Shown in pieces: positions 1 to 9,237 of a stretch of DNA of 64,000 bases (the stretch's first letter is position 1; each line of letters begins with the position of its first letter). Below the pieces are notes generated by a model. It did no database searches. It saw nothing but the letters and a program-made list of their open reading frames with translations, and was not told the origin of the DNA. The position numbers and the translations under genes were made by a program. The stretch spans positions 1 to 64,000 of the forward strand of contig CAVPEB010000028.1 in assembly GCA_963702765.1 (NCBI GenBank), given 5' to 3'. The stretch comes from DATMNR01 sp963702765 (GTDB lineage Bacteria; Chloroflexota; Ktedonobacteria; Ktedonobacterales; Ktedonobacteraceae).

Positions 1-146
1 CGGAACCGAAAGGGTCAACTCCGCGACCCGTGGGCAAAGCCCACTGGCATTTGGACTCAGGCAAAAAAGTGGAGAAGAGGGATGAAGAGGTCGGATCCGC
101 GATCAACGCGTGAGGCTTGCTGGGAAGCGGGCCAAAGGAATCGAAC

Positions 147-720
147 GGAACCGACGGGTGTCGAATACGCTTTCGCCAATTTTTTTCCTCTTCCTTGCCC
201 CGTCTTGAAAACTGTATCTAAAGGTGAACACCTGTGGTGCAAGATAAACTAGTTCAAAGTAGTAACCCTCCTCTTCTCAAGCACCGACGACCAGGACAAA
301 ACATCCAAACTACGGTATTCCCACCGACCTGTGGCCGACCGTGGTGCATGGTGTGGTGGAGCAGAAAGAGGCCCTCCGCACTGTAGCAGCCGCATATGGA
401 GTCTCGCATGAAACGATCCGTCGCATCATGCGTCATGTCCAGAAGCAGCGTGGACGACAAAAATCTTAGCTGTACAGGTGCTGTCCTAAGCCAGAAGTGC
501 GATCACATCCTGGCAGCACGAGAGCTTGTGAATTTGATGGTTCCAACTAGCACATCCACCTTCCCTTGCACCTTCCCTGCGCAGTGTTTGCATGTGCAGG
601 AAAAGGAAGCAGATGGTGTACTGGTGCTGCTGATCTCATTTGCACACAAGTAGTGTAGTAGAGGCAGACGGTACGGCAACGGGCGGCACCTGGATAGATG
701 ACGGGGGGAAGGCAGGAGGA
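147..720 (+). repeat. Dispersed HTH repeat, copy 1
   Basis: First of three diverged copies of a unit of about 500-570 bp (others near 3180-3640 and 9238-9700). It opens with a 24-nt stretch (147-170) identical to the start of copy 3, and then carries an HTH coding remnant ending in TAG at 467-469. A non-coding tail follows with blocks also found in copy 2 (around 493-525 and 570-605) and a final block (655-715) shared by all three copies. Boundaries are estimated by eye. Confidence 0.65.
320..469 (+). pseudogene. HTH protein remnant (repeat copy 1)
   Basis: The C-terminal part of a small helix-turn-helix protein is readable in one frame: GIPTDLWPTVV, then VVEQKEALRTVAAAYGVSHE, then TIRRIMRHVQ, ending at TAG. 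It matches the complete version at 9249-9563 almost residue for residue. The 5-prime half is frameshifted and lacks the start seen in copy 3. The TVAAAYGVSHETIRRI segment looks like a resolvase- or transposase-type HTH; no catalytic domain is attached. Confidence 0.55.
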
Positions 721-1303
721 AACGGAAATCAAGCAGCAATTCGACAACCGAGCTTACATATGAAACAGCCATTGAAGCTGTTTCATATCAGACAAGACGT
801 GACGAGTAGTGAGTCTGGCTACCCATTTCAGGATGATTTCGCGGGGATACGTGCCACTATCGGAGAAGAGGGTTCTCCCCATGGTCAGCATATCTGAAAA
901 ATCCTGCCATAGCTTGGTTTGGTTCTCGATGTCTGGCTTCTCCATCATCACGAAACACTTGAACAGTCTGTCATGCGGCGAGTGGAGTGGAGAGGTACCC
1001 AGGCAGAGAGGAGTATTCCGTCGCTTCGTTCAGCCAGGCTGAAATAGGTCCTCTTCATGAAAATCTCCCTCTGATCGTTGCCAACGTGCGAATGCGCTCT
1101 AGCAGTCGAGCGCTTGCTCGACTTCCTCTGTAGTGCAGCAAGACAGTACAATAAACGCGAGTTCTGATTGCATAGCGTAGTTCGAGGCTGCTTGACAGGG
1201 GCGCTGAGCAAAAATAAGATATACATTACCAAGCCTCTCTGTAAGGGGATCGAGGCCATTTTTGAACATAGCATCTTATATGGTCAGAGAAAGGAGGAAG
1301 AGT
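721..1303. other. Gene-poor stretch with a hairpin
   Basis: No confident gene. A perfect 12-bp stem with a 7-nt loop lies at 758-788 (ATATGAAACAGC and its complement). A 65-codon minus-strand frame at 754-951 ends inside this hairpin and could be a small hypothetical protein, but it has no recognisable domain. The rest shows scraps of frames only and is probably decayed DNA. Confidence 0.4.
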
Positions 1304-1827
1304 ATGGATAGCTCACGGATCGAACAATACCTCGGCTTTGGCAGAAACTGGCAGATATGCAGATTACCACTTCACTTATTCTTCTGGGAGTGGCTCATGA
1401 TTACCCAGGTTGGTAATCGAAAAGCCACCCAGGATATTGATGTGGTAATTGCGACGAATGATCGACACACCTACCAGGCAGTTCAACAAGCAATTGCCCT
1501 GGTTGCGAAAGAAAAGAAGCTTCCTCCTGCGTGGCTCAATGATGATGTCAGGTTGCGTGGAACAAATCGGAAAATTAAAAGCACCGAGACTGTGGAAAAT
1601 CTTCGGCAATCTCACCGTTATGTTCCAAACTGGAGTATATTCTCGCACTCAAGCTTTTTGCGGGGCGTCCTCAAGATGATCGCGACATCCAGGCAGTAGC
1701 CCAGCGACTCTCTCTCAAAACCAGGGCGCAAGCCTGGTCAATCGTGAACACGTACATCCCTAACTCCCATCTCGCTTTCAGAAGTGCCTATACAAGCCAG
1801 GCAATCGACCGTTGTTTTCCGCACTAG
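1304..1827 (+). pseudogene. Broken DUF6036-like nucleotidyltransferase
   Basis: A good ribosome site (AAAGGAGG) precedes ATG at 1304 (MDSSRIEQYL). Pieces of one protein then appear in successive frames: ADMQITTSLILLG, GNRKATQDIDVVIA, WLNDDV, KAPRLWKIFGNLTVMF, LEYILALKLFAGRPQDDRDI and finally a tail ending CFPH plus stop at 1825-1827. The GNRKATQDIDVV segment is the nucleotidyltransferase-fold signature with paired acidic residues, as in DUF6036/AbiEii-like proteins. At least three frame changes are needed, so the gene is dead or badly sequenced. The next broken gene is probably its partner. Confidence 0.65.
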
Positions 1828-1938
1828 CACCAGATGGTATGAGCTGGATGTTGGTTTGCATCTAACATTCTCAAACGACATGCCCCATGTGTTGTATAAT
1901 GAAAGCAGGCGGCAACATTCCAGAAAAGGACGGCAATA

Positions 1939-2433
1939 ATGGCTACTCCACTCCCTTACCCAATACATTCCGTAGCTGCAGCGGTTGCGCAAATCGATCA
2001 GGGTGAAGATCCCTGGTTCGCCATTGGCTGTTTCCTTCATGACTGGTGGTCCTTGCGATAGATCAGCGCAAGGAGTTAATCGGCGAACCACCCTCACCAA
2101 CGACCACACCAGATGGAAAGCGATGGGCGGCATTTTGCGCCGCAACGGTGGAAGAACTTTGCACCAGAACATCCTTCCCTTGCCCCGCCTGGGTGTATGA
2201 ACGGACCTACGTTCTCGAGGACCCTGGTTCTTTTCCTCCCAAGTATCGCAGCGGGAGTGGTTGCTCTTAACCACACCTGAACCATTCCGACGCCGGAATA
2301 TCTTCACCGGTGGAAGCGTGCTTGACAACAAGTACGAACTGCGGCGCGCTTTTGGCTCGAAACCCAGGTGGACCACCTGGTCAACCAGGAACTCCAGGAC
2401 TTGGCGGAGGCCAACGAGGTAGCTCCCAATTGA
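1939..2433 (+). pseudogene. Broken hypothetical, partner of the nucleotidyltransferase
   Basis: ATG at 1939 starts MATPLPYPIHSVAAAVAQID and continues to CFLHDWW. The frame then changes to AIDQRKELIGEPPSPTTTPD through CPAWVYERTYVLEDP, changes again to SQREWLLLTTPEPFRRRN through LDNKYELRRAFGSKPRW, and ends in a fourth segment NQELQDLAEANEVAPN before TGA at 2431-2433. Tryptophan-rich, no domain recognised. It follows the broken nucleotidyltransferase by about 110 bp on the same strand, so the two probably formed a two-gene module; a toxin-antitoxin role is only a guess. Confidence 0.5.
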
Positions 2434-2503
2434 CAAAGGATGCACTGTCTTGCTGTCTAGCGAAGAAGCGGGTACAGCACCCTTTGCTTTTCTCAGCCGC
2501 GAG

Positions 2504-3123
2504 GTGAAAGTGTCGGCCACAGAGAACTATCAGCAGAGACGTGTGCACTACGCCTATCATGAAGCCGGGCATGCTCTCGTTGGTCATGTGATCGGGCGCT
2601 GTATTGAGGAGGTCTCGATTGCCATGAGAGATGATGGCTATGGCGGTTATTGTCGCTTTAGCTCATTCATCGAAGATGCGAACGATCATCCCGAATGGCG
2701 CGACGATCTGGGCAATTCCGAGTTGATAACGATCTACTACGCGGGTATGCTGGCCACGGCCTATGCGTGCGCCCCGTATGTGACTTACGATGAGGAAAAG
2801 AGTTGTGTCGAGTACCCACAAGGAAGCGAACGAGACGATCTCGAGCAAATTCACAGACTCCTCACCCAGATCGAACCAACGAACAGCAGCGCAAAACGAC
2901 CACGGATGCATGTTGGATGCGCGCTCAACAGATCCTTTTAGAGTACTGGCCAGCAGTGGATGCGTTGGCTACGGCGCTCCTCAAGCGCGAGCGACTCGGC
3001 GGGAGCGCGGCTCATCGCCTGATCTGGCAAACAATCGGCTATCCCCAGGCTGATTGGCGGCTCCAGGCGCTGAATCTACGGCAGAGGAGAGCAGAGTGGA
3101 ACACCTTGCCCGTCACGCGGTGA
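2504..3123 (+). pseudogene. FtsH-type (M41) peptidase domain protein, frameshifted
   Basis: Reading from GTG at 2504 (an in-frame upstream ATG lies at 2450), the product carries AYHEAGHALVGHVIG, the HEXXH zinc motif of M41 peptidases in the FtsH C-terminal domain style. About 110 residues later a frame change near 2880-2895 is needed to continue into NEQQRKTTTDACWMRAQQIL, with a stop at 3121-3123. There is no AAA ATPase module and no membrane segment, so this is a stand-alone peptidase domain of about 205 residues. Similar short zinc-peptidase proteins accompany mobile or defence loci, but function here is unknown. Confidence 0.6.
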
Positions 3124-3179
3124 GGTGAAAATGATCAGCACTTGGGAATCACCAGCGCCTGTTTCTGGAACGGAGCGTC

Positions 3180-3640
3180 AACGACGACCAGGCCGAAACA
3201 TCCGAACTTAGGTATTCCTGCTGAACGCGGGGCCGACCGTCGTGCAGCGTGTGGTGGAGCAGAAAGAACCGCTCCGCACCGTAGCAGCCGCGTATGGTGT
3301 CTCGCATGAAACGATCCGCCGCATTCTGCTTCATGTCCAGCAGCAGCGTGGACAACAAGAGGCTTAGCTGTAGAGCTAATGTTCCTGCGACAGAGGCGCC
3401 ATTACATCCTAGCAGCAAGAGAGCATGCAGATGTTTGTGTTACCCCATGCAGATCGATTTTTCCTTACATCTTCCCTGTGCGGTGTCCGCAGATGCAGGG
3501 AAAAGACACTAATGGTCCGCTGTGTGCTGATGAAACCAGCAGCACATTGCAAGTCTAACACAGGCAGTCGGTTCATCCACGGAAAGCACCTGTACAGGGA
3601 ACGGGAAAAGGCGTCAACACTACAGTTCACTACAGTTGCA
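3180..3640 (+). repeat. Dispersed HTH repeat, copy 2
   Basis: Second copy of the HTH unit. The coding remnant (about 3230-3366, ending in TAG after QQQRGQQEA) reads VVEQKEPLRTVAAAYGVSHE. The leader with the tRNA-like 24-mer is missing. The non-coding tail keeps the same blocks in the same order as copy 1: near 3395-3422, near 3470-3505, and the shared last block at about 3565-3620. Conservation of non-coding as well as coding parts argues for a defined element rather than a chance HTH gene. Confidence 0.6.
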
Positions 3641-3765
3641 CTTTCTAAACTGAACAGGAACTCTCTTCCGACGCCCAAAAACAAACTGCACGACCGTACC
3701 TGACGGATGTGACATGCTAGTGGTGCAACTACCGATAGCAGAGATCCATCTGAAAGGAGCAGATC

Positions 3766-4760
3766 GTGAAGCCATCCCAGCATATCACCTGTACCGGCCT
3801 CAAGACGACCCCAACTCATGTGGCGTCCTGGGCGTTTGAACTCACCCACCTGCATCGCCGCCTCGCCCCACGCTTTGCCCGCCCGGAACCGCGCCGGCGG
3901 GCGTTGTTGTACCTGCAAGGCCTGCTGAGCGCGGTCGAGCGCAAAAACGGCTGGCAGTTGGCCGAGCAGGCCCGCGAAGCTACACCCTACGGCATGCAGC
4001 GCCTACTCTCCCAGGCGGTCTGGGATACCGAGGGCGTGCGCGATGACCTGCGCTCCTATGCTCTGGAGCAGCTCGGCACGAGCGGGGCCGTGGTGGCCAT
4101 TGACGAGACGAGCTTCCCCAAGCGCGGCAAGCACTCGGCAGGTGTCGGGGTGCAATACTGCGGCACCACTGGAAAGGCGCGAGAACTGCCAGGTCGGCGT
4201 CTTTCTCTCGTATGTGACGACGCGAGGACATACGCTCATCGACCGCGAACTCTACCTGCCGATGGAGTGGTGCGAGGACCGCGAGCGCTGCCGAGCCGCG
4301 GGCATCCCGGAGTCGGTACGCTTTCAGACCAAGCCGGAACTGGCGGTGCAGATGCTCACGCGCTTACAGCAGGCGCAGGTGCCCATCGCCTGGGTGGTGG
4401 CAGATACCGTCTACGGCGGGAACCTGGATCTGCGCACCTGGTGTGAGCAGCAGCAGTATCCCTACGTGCTGACAGTGCCCTGTGACGAGCCAGTCGGCAT
4501 CGTGACTCCTAATGGGCGCTCCCGGCGTGTACTCGTCAGCTAGGTGGAAGCCCTTTGTTGACCGAACAGGATTGGCAGCGGATCCCGATGAGCGAGGGGA
4601 CCAAAGGCGCCCGGCTCTTCGACTGGGCAGCGGTGCCGATCTTGCACTAGTGGCAGGACGATGGACAGCATTGGCTGTTGCTGCGGCGCTGCGGACAGGC
4701 AGCGCCGCAGAAGACCTACTACTTTGGCCTGAGGAAACACGTTTGAGGGGGTTCACCACA
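3766..4760 (+). pseudogene. IS701-type DDE transposase, broken
   Basis: GTG at 3766 follows a ribosome site (GAAAGGAG). The first part reads through ALLYLQGLLSAVERKNGWQL and AIDETSFPKRGKHSAGVGVQ, the N-terminal and first DDE-aspartate regions of IS701-like transposases. A frame change near 4170-4190 leads into ENCQVGVFLSYVTTRGHTLI, then VADTVYGGNLDLR, ending at a stop near 4541. A third frame continues with LTEQDWQRIPMSEGTKGARL and YYFGLRKHV. The normal family product is one protein of about 400 residues, so the transposase is inactive. Terminal repeats were not identified. Confidence 0.75.
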
Positions 4761-4778
4761 AACGTGCATGAGCCATTG

Positions 4779-5702
4779 TCATGCCGCTATCGACATCGTG
4801 AGTATCTCGTACTCAAAAGAAGCATAAAAACTATAGCCTGACTGGTTTTGTTTCCCATGCAAAACTGCATCAGCTTCTCTGGTTAACATATAATGCACAT
4901 ATTCATATAATTCCTGATCAGTAACGGTGGGTATTCTTTTCGTATGTTGCCCTTTTTCCCCGGGTAACTCATCTTCTATCAATTCAGATTCTGCTCTCCT
5001 TGCTTCCATCATTTCCTTTCTTCTTTTTTCAAAGGGGATCATGGTCGCATTAAACCTGCGTTTGCGGACGAACCCTTCACAGATATCTAACATGTTTTCA
5101 TTCCCTCTGCTGACCTGGAGATTCCATTCTGAAATTTCGTGGGGGAGCGTGAGCTTCATATCTTTTTCCAGCACTTGGGTGAAGAAGCCCTTTCCTCTAT
5201 AGCTGCGCCTGTTCATGACTGCAATTTCAACTCTCCCCGGATGGTCTTCAATCATGGCTGCAGCATATAATCCCACAGCTTTCTCCTCTTGGGGATCATA
5301 CACAACCATCACGCGGTCTTTGCCATAACGAGACCCTTCCGGTCTTCTGCCGATCGTTGTGCTCGCAATATCCTCTCCGGTACGATACTGTCCAAACATG
5401 GTATAGAGGTCTCCCCTTTCTAAGGAGTCTGTATTCATCTCATCTATCATATTCTTAATATCCCGATACACTTTTTGCAGTTCCTGAGGCAGCTTTTCCA
5501 GGGGAATAGACGGAAGTGGTTCACCTTGTTCAGGAACAGGTGGGATCAAAGGATGTTCTCGTAGGAGTTGACTGGGTGTGAGTACGGTCAGGGGATATTT
5601 CGTTATTTCCCCAGTTTCTTTCTCTTGTATTTCGAGAAAGGTATCATCTTCCGGATGTGCTTGCTGGTGCACAATCCGGTCAAGCACTGCTGCTGTTGCC
5701 AT
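4779..5702 (-). CDS. GNAT-like protein, 307 aa
   Basis: Starts MATAAVLDRIVHQQ after an AAAGGA ribosome site. The central part (about residues 110-215) contains VMVVYDPQEEKAVGLYAAAM, then RVEIAVMNRRSYRGKGFFTQ, which resembles GNAT acetyltransferase motif A with an acetyl-CoA loop (RSYRGKG). The N-terminal 100 residues are proline- and glutamate-rich and the C-terminal 80 residues are charged helix; neither is recognised. Substrate unknown. It stands alone between the broken IS701 copy and the LuxR regulator. Confidence 0.5.
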   Translation of the reverse strand: MATAAVLDRIVHQQAHPEDDTFLEIQEKETGEITKYPLTVLTPSQLLREHPLIPPVPEQGEPLPSIPLEKLPQELQKVYRDIKNMIDEMNTDSLERGDLYTMFGQYRTGEDIASTTIGRRPEGSRYGKDRVMVVYDPQEEKAVGLYAAAMIEDHPGRVEIAVMNRRSYRGKGFFTQVLEKDMKLTLPHEISEWNLQVSRGNENMLDICEGFVRKRRFNATMIPFEKRRKEMMEARRAESELIEDELPGEKGQHTKRIPTVTDQELYEYVHYMLTREADAVLHGKQNQSGYSFYASFEYEILTMSIAA

Positions 5703-6012
5703 GCTAATTTCCTTTCTGGACTCATCGACTAGAGGTGGGAGCAGCGGTTCCCGCGGATCTCTGCCGTATTGCTTTGTTTTCGTTCACCCACTTGAACTAC
5801 TTTCTGTTCCCCAGTTTACCTGGCAAAACCTCGGAGTGCATCGTATGAACGTATGAGGTATGCGGACGGATCAAAGATCATAAGAATAGATGAGGAGGGG
5901 AAGTGTACACAGGTGATGCGCATGCAGACGGGATATGAAGGAGGCAGACCATAGCAGGGGAAGAGGATCCGAACAGCAACGAGGCTGCATTGCCAGAGCG
6001 TGGGGAAAGCGC
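5703..6012. other. Intergenic, nothing recognised
   Basis: About 310 bases upstream of the GNAT-like gene and downstream of the LuxR regulator. No open frame with coding character, no strong hairpin and no clear terminator seen. The only signal is the ribosome site of the GNAT-like gene. Confidence 0.4.
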
Positions 6013-9000
6013 TTAGAAGAGGTGCTGTTCTACCGCATAGCGGGTGGCCGCACTGCGGGAATTGACCCCTAACTTATTGAAGATGGAAGCCACATGAGTG
6101 TTGACGGTCGGCAGGCTCACCACCAGGCGTTCGGCAATCTGGGGATTGGTCAATCCTTGGGTCAACAAGCGCAACACCTCGAGTTCTCGTTTGGTCAGGA
6201 GAGCCGGGGTAGGCGAGGAAGGCTGCCGAGCCGTAGATTGGGGAGTCGGAGGAGCCTGTGGGGTTCTCGGCTCCAGTGTAGCAAGAGTTTGCTCAGGCGT
6301 CATGCCGCGTCCCCTGGCCCACGCCGTGCGAAATGCCTGCTCACCGAGCTTTGCGCGTACGCGTGTAATCGCTTGAGTATAGCTGGCCCGATAGACCGGG
6401 TACATGGGTGCGCCGATGGCCTCACGCAGCGCTTCGGCGGCTCCCCAGAATCGTGCCGCTTGCCGTGGCTCGCCCTGTCCTGCCGAAAGCGTTGCTAGGC
6501 CCTCCAGGGCTGCCGCAACCTGCTCTTTGTAGACGTTAAACTTGAACAGCAAGGTCAGGCTCTCCTGGTACAGGTGACGGGCTGCGAGCACATCGCCCTG
6601 CAAAGCCAAGAGGCGCGCGAGACCATTACTCCTCTGGACGTCCTCCGTCTCCTCCCCTATCTTCTTGTCGATCGCCAGGCTCTCTTCAAGCAAGGGACGC
6701 GCTGTCACCAGCTCACCGTGCTCCAGGAGGATGAGTCCTAGCAAACCGAGCGGAGCGGCACTGTAGAAGATGCTGTCCTGTTCCCGAAAGTACGTCAGGC
6801 TCTGCTCGGCAAGTTGCTGGGCAAGTGCCTGGTCCTGCTGCCACACAAAGAGCAGGCGTGCCAGCAGGTAGCGCACCCAGGCAACACGCTGCTGATCGCC
6901 TAGCTCCTGGTAGAGCAGCAGGCTCTCCGAGAGCAACGTAGAAGCTTGTTCGTACTGTCCCTGTTCGGTCGCAACGCGCGCCCATTCGGTATAGCACTGG
7001 CCTTGCCTCCAGCGGTCGCCCAATTCCTGGAAGTCGGCTGCCGCCTCCTCCAACCGCGCATGGGCCAGCGCAAACTGACTCCTGATACGGGCGACAGAGC
7101 CTTGCTGATACAAGCTGCGAGCTATGCCCACGGGATCGCCCAGCTCCTGATAGAGTGCGAGACTCTCCTCCGCCAGCCGCTCGAGCGGCATGTGTCGTGC
7201 ATAGATGTCTGCCATGTAAACTGCCTCGTACAGTGCCCTGGCTCGTAACGCCGCTCCCACGCTAGCACGCTCTGAGAGTGCCTGCATCAGGAAGCTCAAC
7301 CCTTCTCTCCCATAGCCACGGTCATGCCAGAACCGGGACAGGGCAACACACAAGCGCAAGGCCCTCTCGAGCTGGATTTCTCCCTCTTGCGTGCCTGACT
7401 GCACGCGTGCCTGCTCCAAGAGAAAGCTAAGCGCCGCCCGCAGATTCTCCTGTTCTCCTTCCAACTGTGTCACCCAGCGCGACTCCTCGGCTCCACGTAA
7501 CTGAGGTTCGGCCGCCTCGGCAAGCGCCATGTAATACGCCACGTACGCTCCTCGGGCCGCCTCCAGTTCCCCACAGCTCTCCAGGCACTCCAGACCGTAC
7601 TCCCGGATCGTCTCCAGCAGCAGCAGGCGTGGCTCACCATTGGGCTGCTCCACCTGACGCAGCAGATGGTTCTCCAGCAGCGTGCTCACCCCTTCCAGGA
7701 TGATACTCGCGTCAAGGCCTGCCGCCTGGGCGATGGCTTCAACGGCCGAGAGCGTGCAGCCACCTGCGAAGACGGTCAGCCAGCGGAAGAGCCGCTGCTC
7801 TTGGGTTGCCAACAGGTGGTAACTCCACGCGATCGTCGCGCGCAAGGTCTGTTGGCGAGCAGGCAGGTTGCGCCCACCAGTCAGCACGTCCAGGCGACGC
7901 TCGAGACGGGCCAGCAGGGCTTGTGGAGAGAGCAAACGGATACGTGCTGCCGCCAGTTCAAGCGCCAGGGGCAGACCATCCAGGCGAATACACACCTCCG
8001 CGATGGCACGTACGTTGGCTTCCGTCATGTGGAAATGTAGCTTGATGGCCTGCGCTCGTTGCACAAAGAGGGTGCAGGCGGCATACTGCGCGAGCACTTC
8101 CACACGCTCGGAAAGCTGCGTGCGATCAGGGAGGGCCAGGGGGGATACAGAGAACTCATGTTCGCCGTGCAGCCGCAGAGGAGCGCGGCTGGTCACCAGC
8201 ATGCGCACGCGCGAGCAGGCGGCGAACAGATCGGCAAGCCTCGGTGCTGCAGCCAGCACGTGCTCGAAGTTGTCGAGTAGCAGCAAGAGGGACCGGTCGC
8301 CAATCGCTTCTTGTAGATCGACGAGGAGCGGACGCGCGCTCGCTTCCCGCAGCCCCAGCGCCTGAGCAATGGTCGGGAGTACAAAGTCGGGATCAGTGAT
8401 GGCAGCCAGGGACACAAAGCAGACGCCATCTGTGAAGTCGGATGTGAGGTCGTGCGCAACCGCGATGGCTAGACGCGTTTTGCCCACGCCAGCCGTGCCG
8501 ATGAGGGTGAGCAGGCGGACGTCTGGGCGGCGCAGGAGCATACAGGCGGCTGCCACTTCCTGCTCGCGCCCAATCAACGGAGTGAGCTGGACGGGAAGAG
8601 TATACTTTGGCACTGGCTCAGGCTCCCTGAGTCGCTCAGCTCCAGTGCGTGTCGTTGGAAAAGCAATGATGGAGGCCTGGTGAACCTGCACAGTAGTATC
8701 TCCAGACATCCACAGGGGTCGATCAGCCCCGCCCACGAGAGCCTCACCTGCTCCCTCCAGGGCTTCTGCGGTCACGTTGAGTCGTTGGAGGGTCAGTTCG
8801 GCTGACTTGCCGAGGTAAGCACTGTGCAGCTTGCCTTGCCTGCGCCGGTATGCATACCAGTACCAGCCGCCAGGCCGCTGTTCCTTACGTGCCGTAAAGG
8901 TCATGCGGGGAGTTTCATAGGTAAAGGCATGGTGCTGCTCTAACCAGCTATACCACTCAGCCGTCCCAATGCTGATGGTATCGGTAGAGGTGCCCTCTTT

Positions 9001-9051
9001 ACTCTGCTGTTGCAAAGCGCCTTCGCGGAATATAGGAATGCTGCGGGCCAC
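6013..9051 (-). CDS. LuxR-family STAND ATPase regulator with TPR repeats
   Basis: Large transcription regulator of about 1,012 aa. The frame opens at 9120, but GTG at 9051 (VARSIPIFREG) has a strong AGGGAGG ribosome site and is the likelier start. Domain order: an N-terminal DNA- or ligand-related segment rich in Tyr/Trp (GGWYWYAYRRRQGKLHSAYL), then an NB-ARC-like ATPase (Walker A GTAGVGKTRLA near residue 187, LLLLLDNFEHVL as Walker B, GLPLALELAAARIR as sensor), a long TPR region, and a C-terminal LuxR HTH (LTKRELEVLRLLTQGLTNPQ, then LGVNSRSAATRYAV). The architecture predicts an inducer-gated activator. No target is evident; the nearest cluster is the dehydratase locus downstream of its start. 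Confidence 0.9.
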   Translation of the reverse strand: MARSIPIFREGALQQQSKEGTSTDTISIGTAEWYSWLEQHHAFTYETPRMTFTARKEQRPGGWYWYAYRRRQGKLHSAYLGKSAELTLQRLNVTAEALEGAGEALVGGADRPLWMSGDTTVQVHQASIIAFPTTRTGAERLREPEPVPKYTLPVQLTPLIGREQEVAAACMLLRRPDVRLLTLIGTAGVGKTRLAIAVAHDLTSDFTDGVCFVSLAAITDPDFVLPTIAQALGLREASARPLLVDLQEAIGDRSLLLLLDNFEHVLAAAPRLADLFAACSRVRMLVTSRAPLRLHGEHEFSVSPLALPDRTQLSERVEVLAQYAACTLFVQRAQAIKLHFHMTEANVRAIAEVCIRLDGLPLALELAAARIRLLSPQALLARLERRLDVLTGGRNLPARQQTLRATIAWSYHLLATQEQRLFRWLTVFAGGCTLSAVEAIAQAAGLDASIILEGVSTLLENHLLRQVEQPNGEPRLLLLETIREYGLECLESCGELEAARGAYVAYYMALAEAAEPQLRGAEESRWVTQLEGEQENLRAALSFLLEQARVQSGTQEGEIQLERALRLCVALSRFWHDRGYGREGLSFLMQALSERASVGAALRARALYEAVYMADIYARHMPLERLAEESLALYQELGDPVGIARSLYQQGSVARIRSQFALAHARLEEAAADFQELGDRWRQGQCYTEWARVATEQGQYEQASTLLSESLLLYQELGDQQRVAWVRYLLARLLFVWQQDQALAQQLAEQSLTYFREQDSIFYSAAPLGLLGLILLEHGELVTARPLLEESLAIDKKIGEETEDVQRSNGLARLLALQGDVLAARHLYQESLTLLFKFNVYKEQVAAALEGLATLSAGQGEPRQAARFWGAAEALREAIGAPMYPVYRASYTQAITRVRAKLGEQAFRTAWARGRGMTPEQTLATLEPRTPQAPPTPQSTARQPSSPTPALLTKRELEVLRLLTQGLTNPQIAERLVVSLPTVNTHVASIFNKLGVNSRSAATRYAVEQHLF

Positions 9052-9201
9052 CGTCCATTCCTCCCTGAGCATGCCAGTTACACAGATGTTACACAGATAG
9101 CTTAACCGTCTGCATATCACCTGTCAATAGTCACATGTACAATATCATATGAGACAGGAGGGAGGAGCGGCGATCGTATCTTCTAGCTTTCAACATGAAA
9201 A

Positions 9202-9233
9202 AGACTATTTATAGAATATTCTATAAATAGTCT
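9202..9233. repeat. Perfect 32-bp palindrome
   Basis: AGACTATTTATAG, the self-complementary core AATATT, then the exact complement of the first arm: 32 bases with no mismatch. It ends one base before the sequence of HTH repeat copy 3 begins and lies about 150 bp upstream of the LuxR regulator start. It could be an operator for the regulator, a recombination site or the end of the repeat element. Confidence 0.85.
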
Positions 9234-9237
9234 AAAC

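Noticed and set aside
754..951. 65-codon minus-strand gene
   Set aside because: No domain or ribosome site, and it ends inside a hairpin; mentioned only in the gene-poor entry.
1738..2520. 260-codon minus-strand open frame
   Set aside because: It is the shadow of the broken plus-strand pair; the plus strand shows readable protein pieces with conserved style, the minus frame does not.
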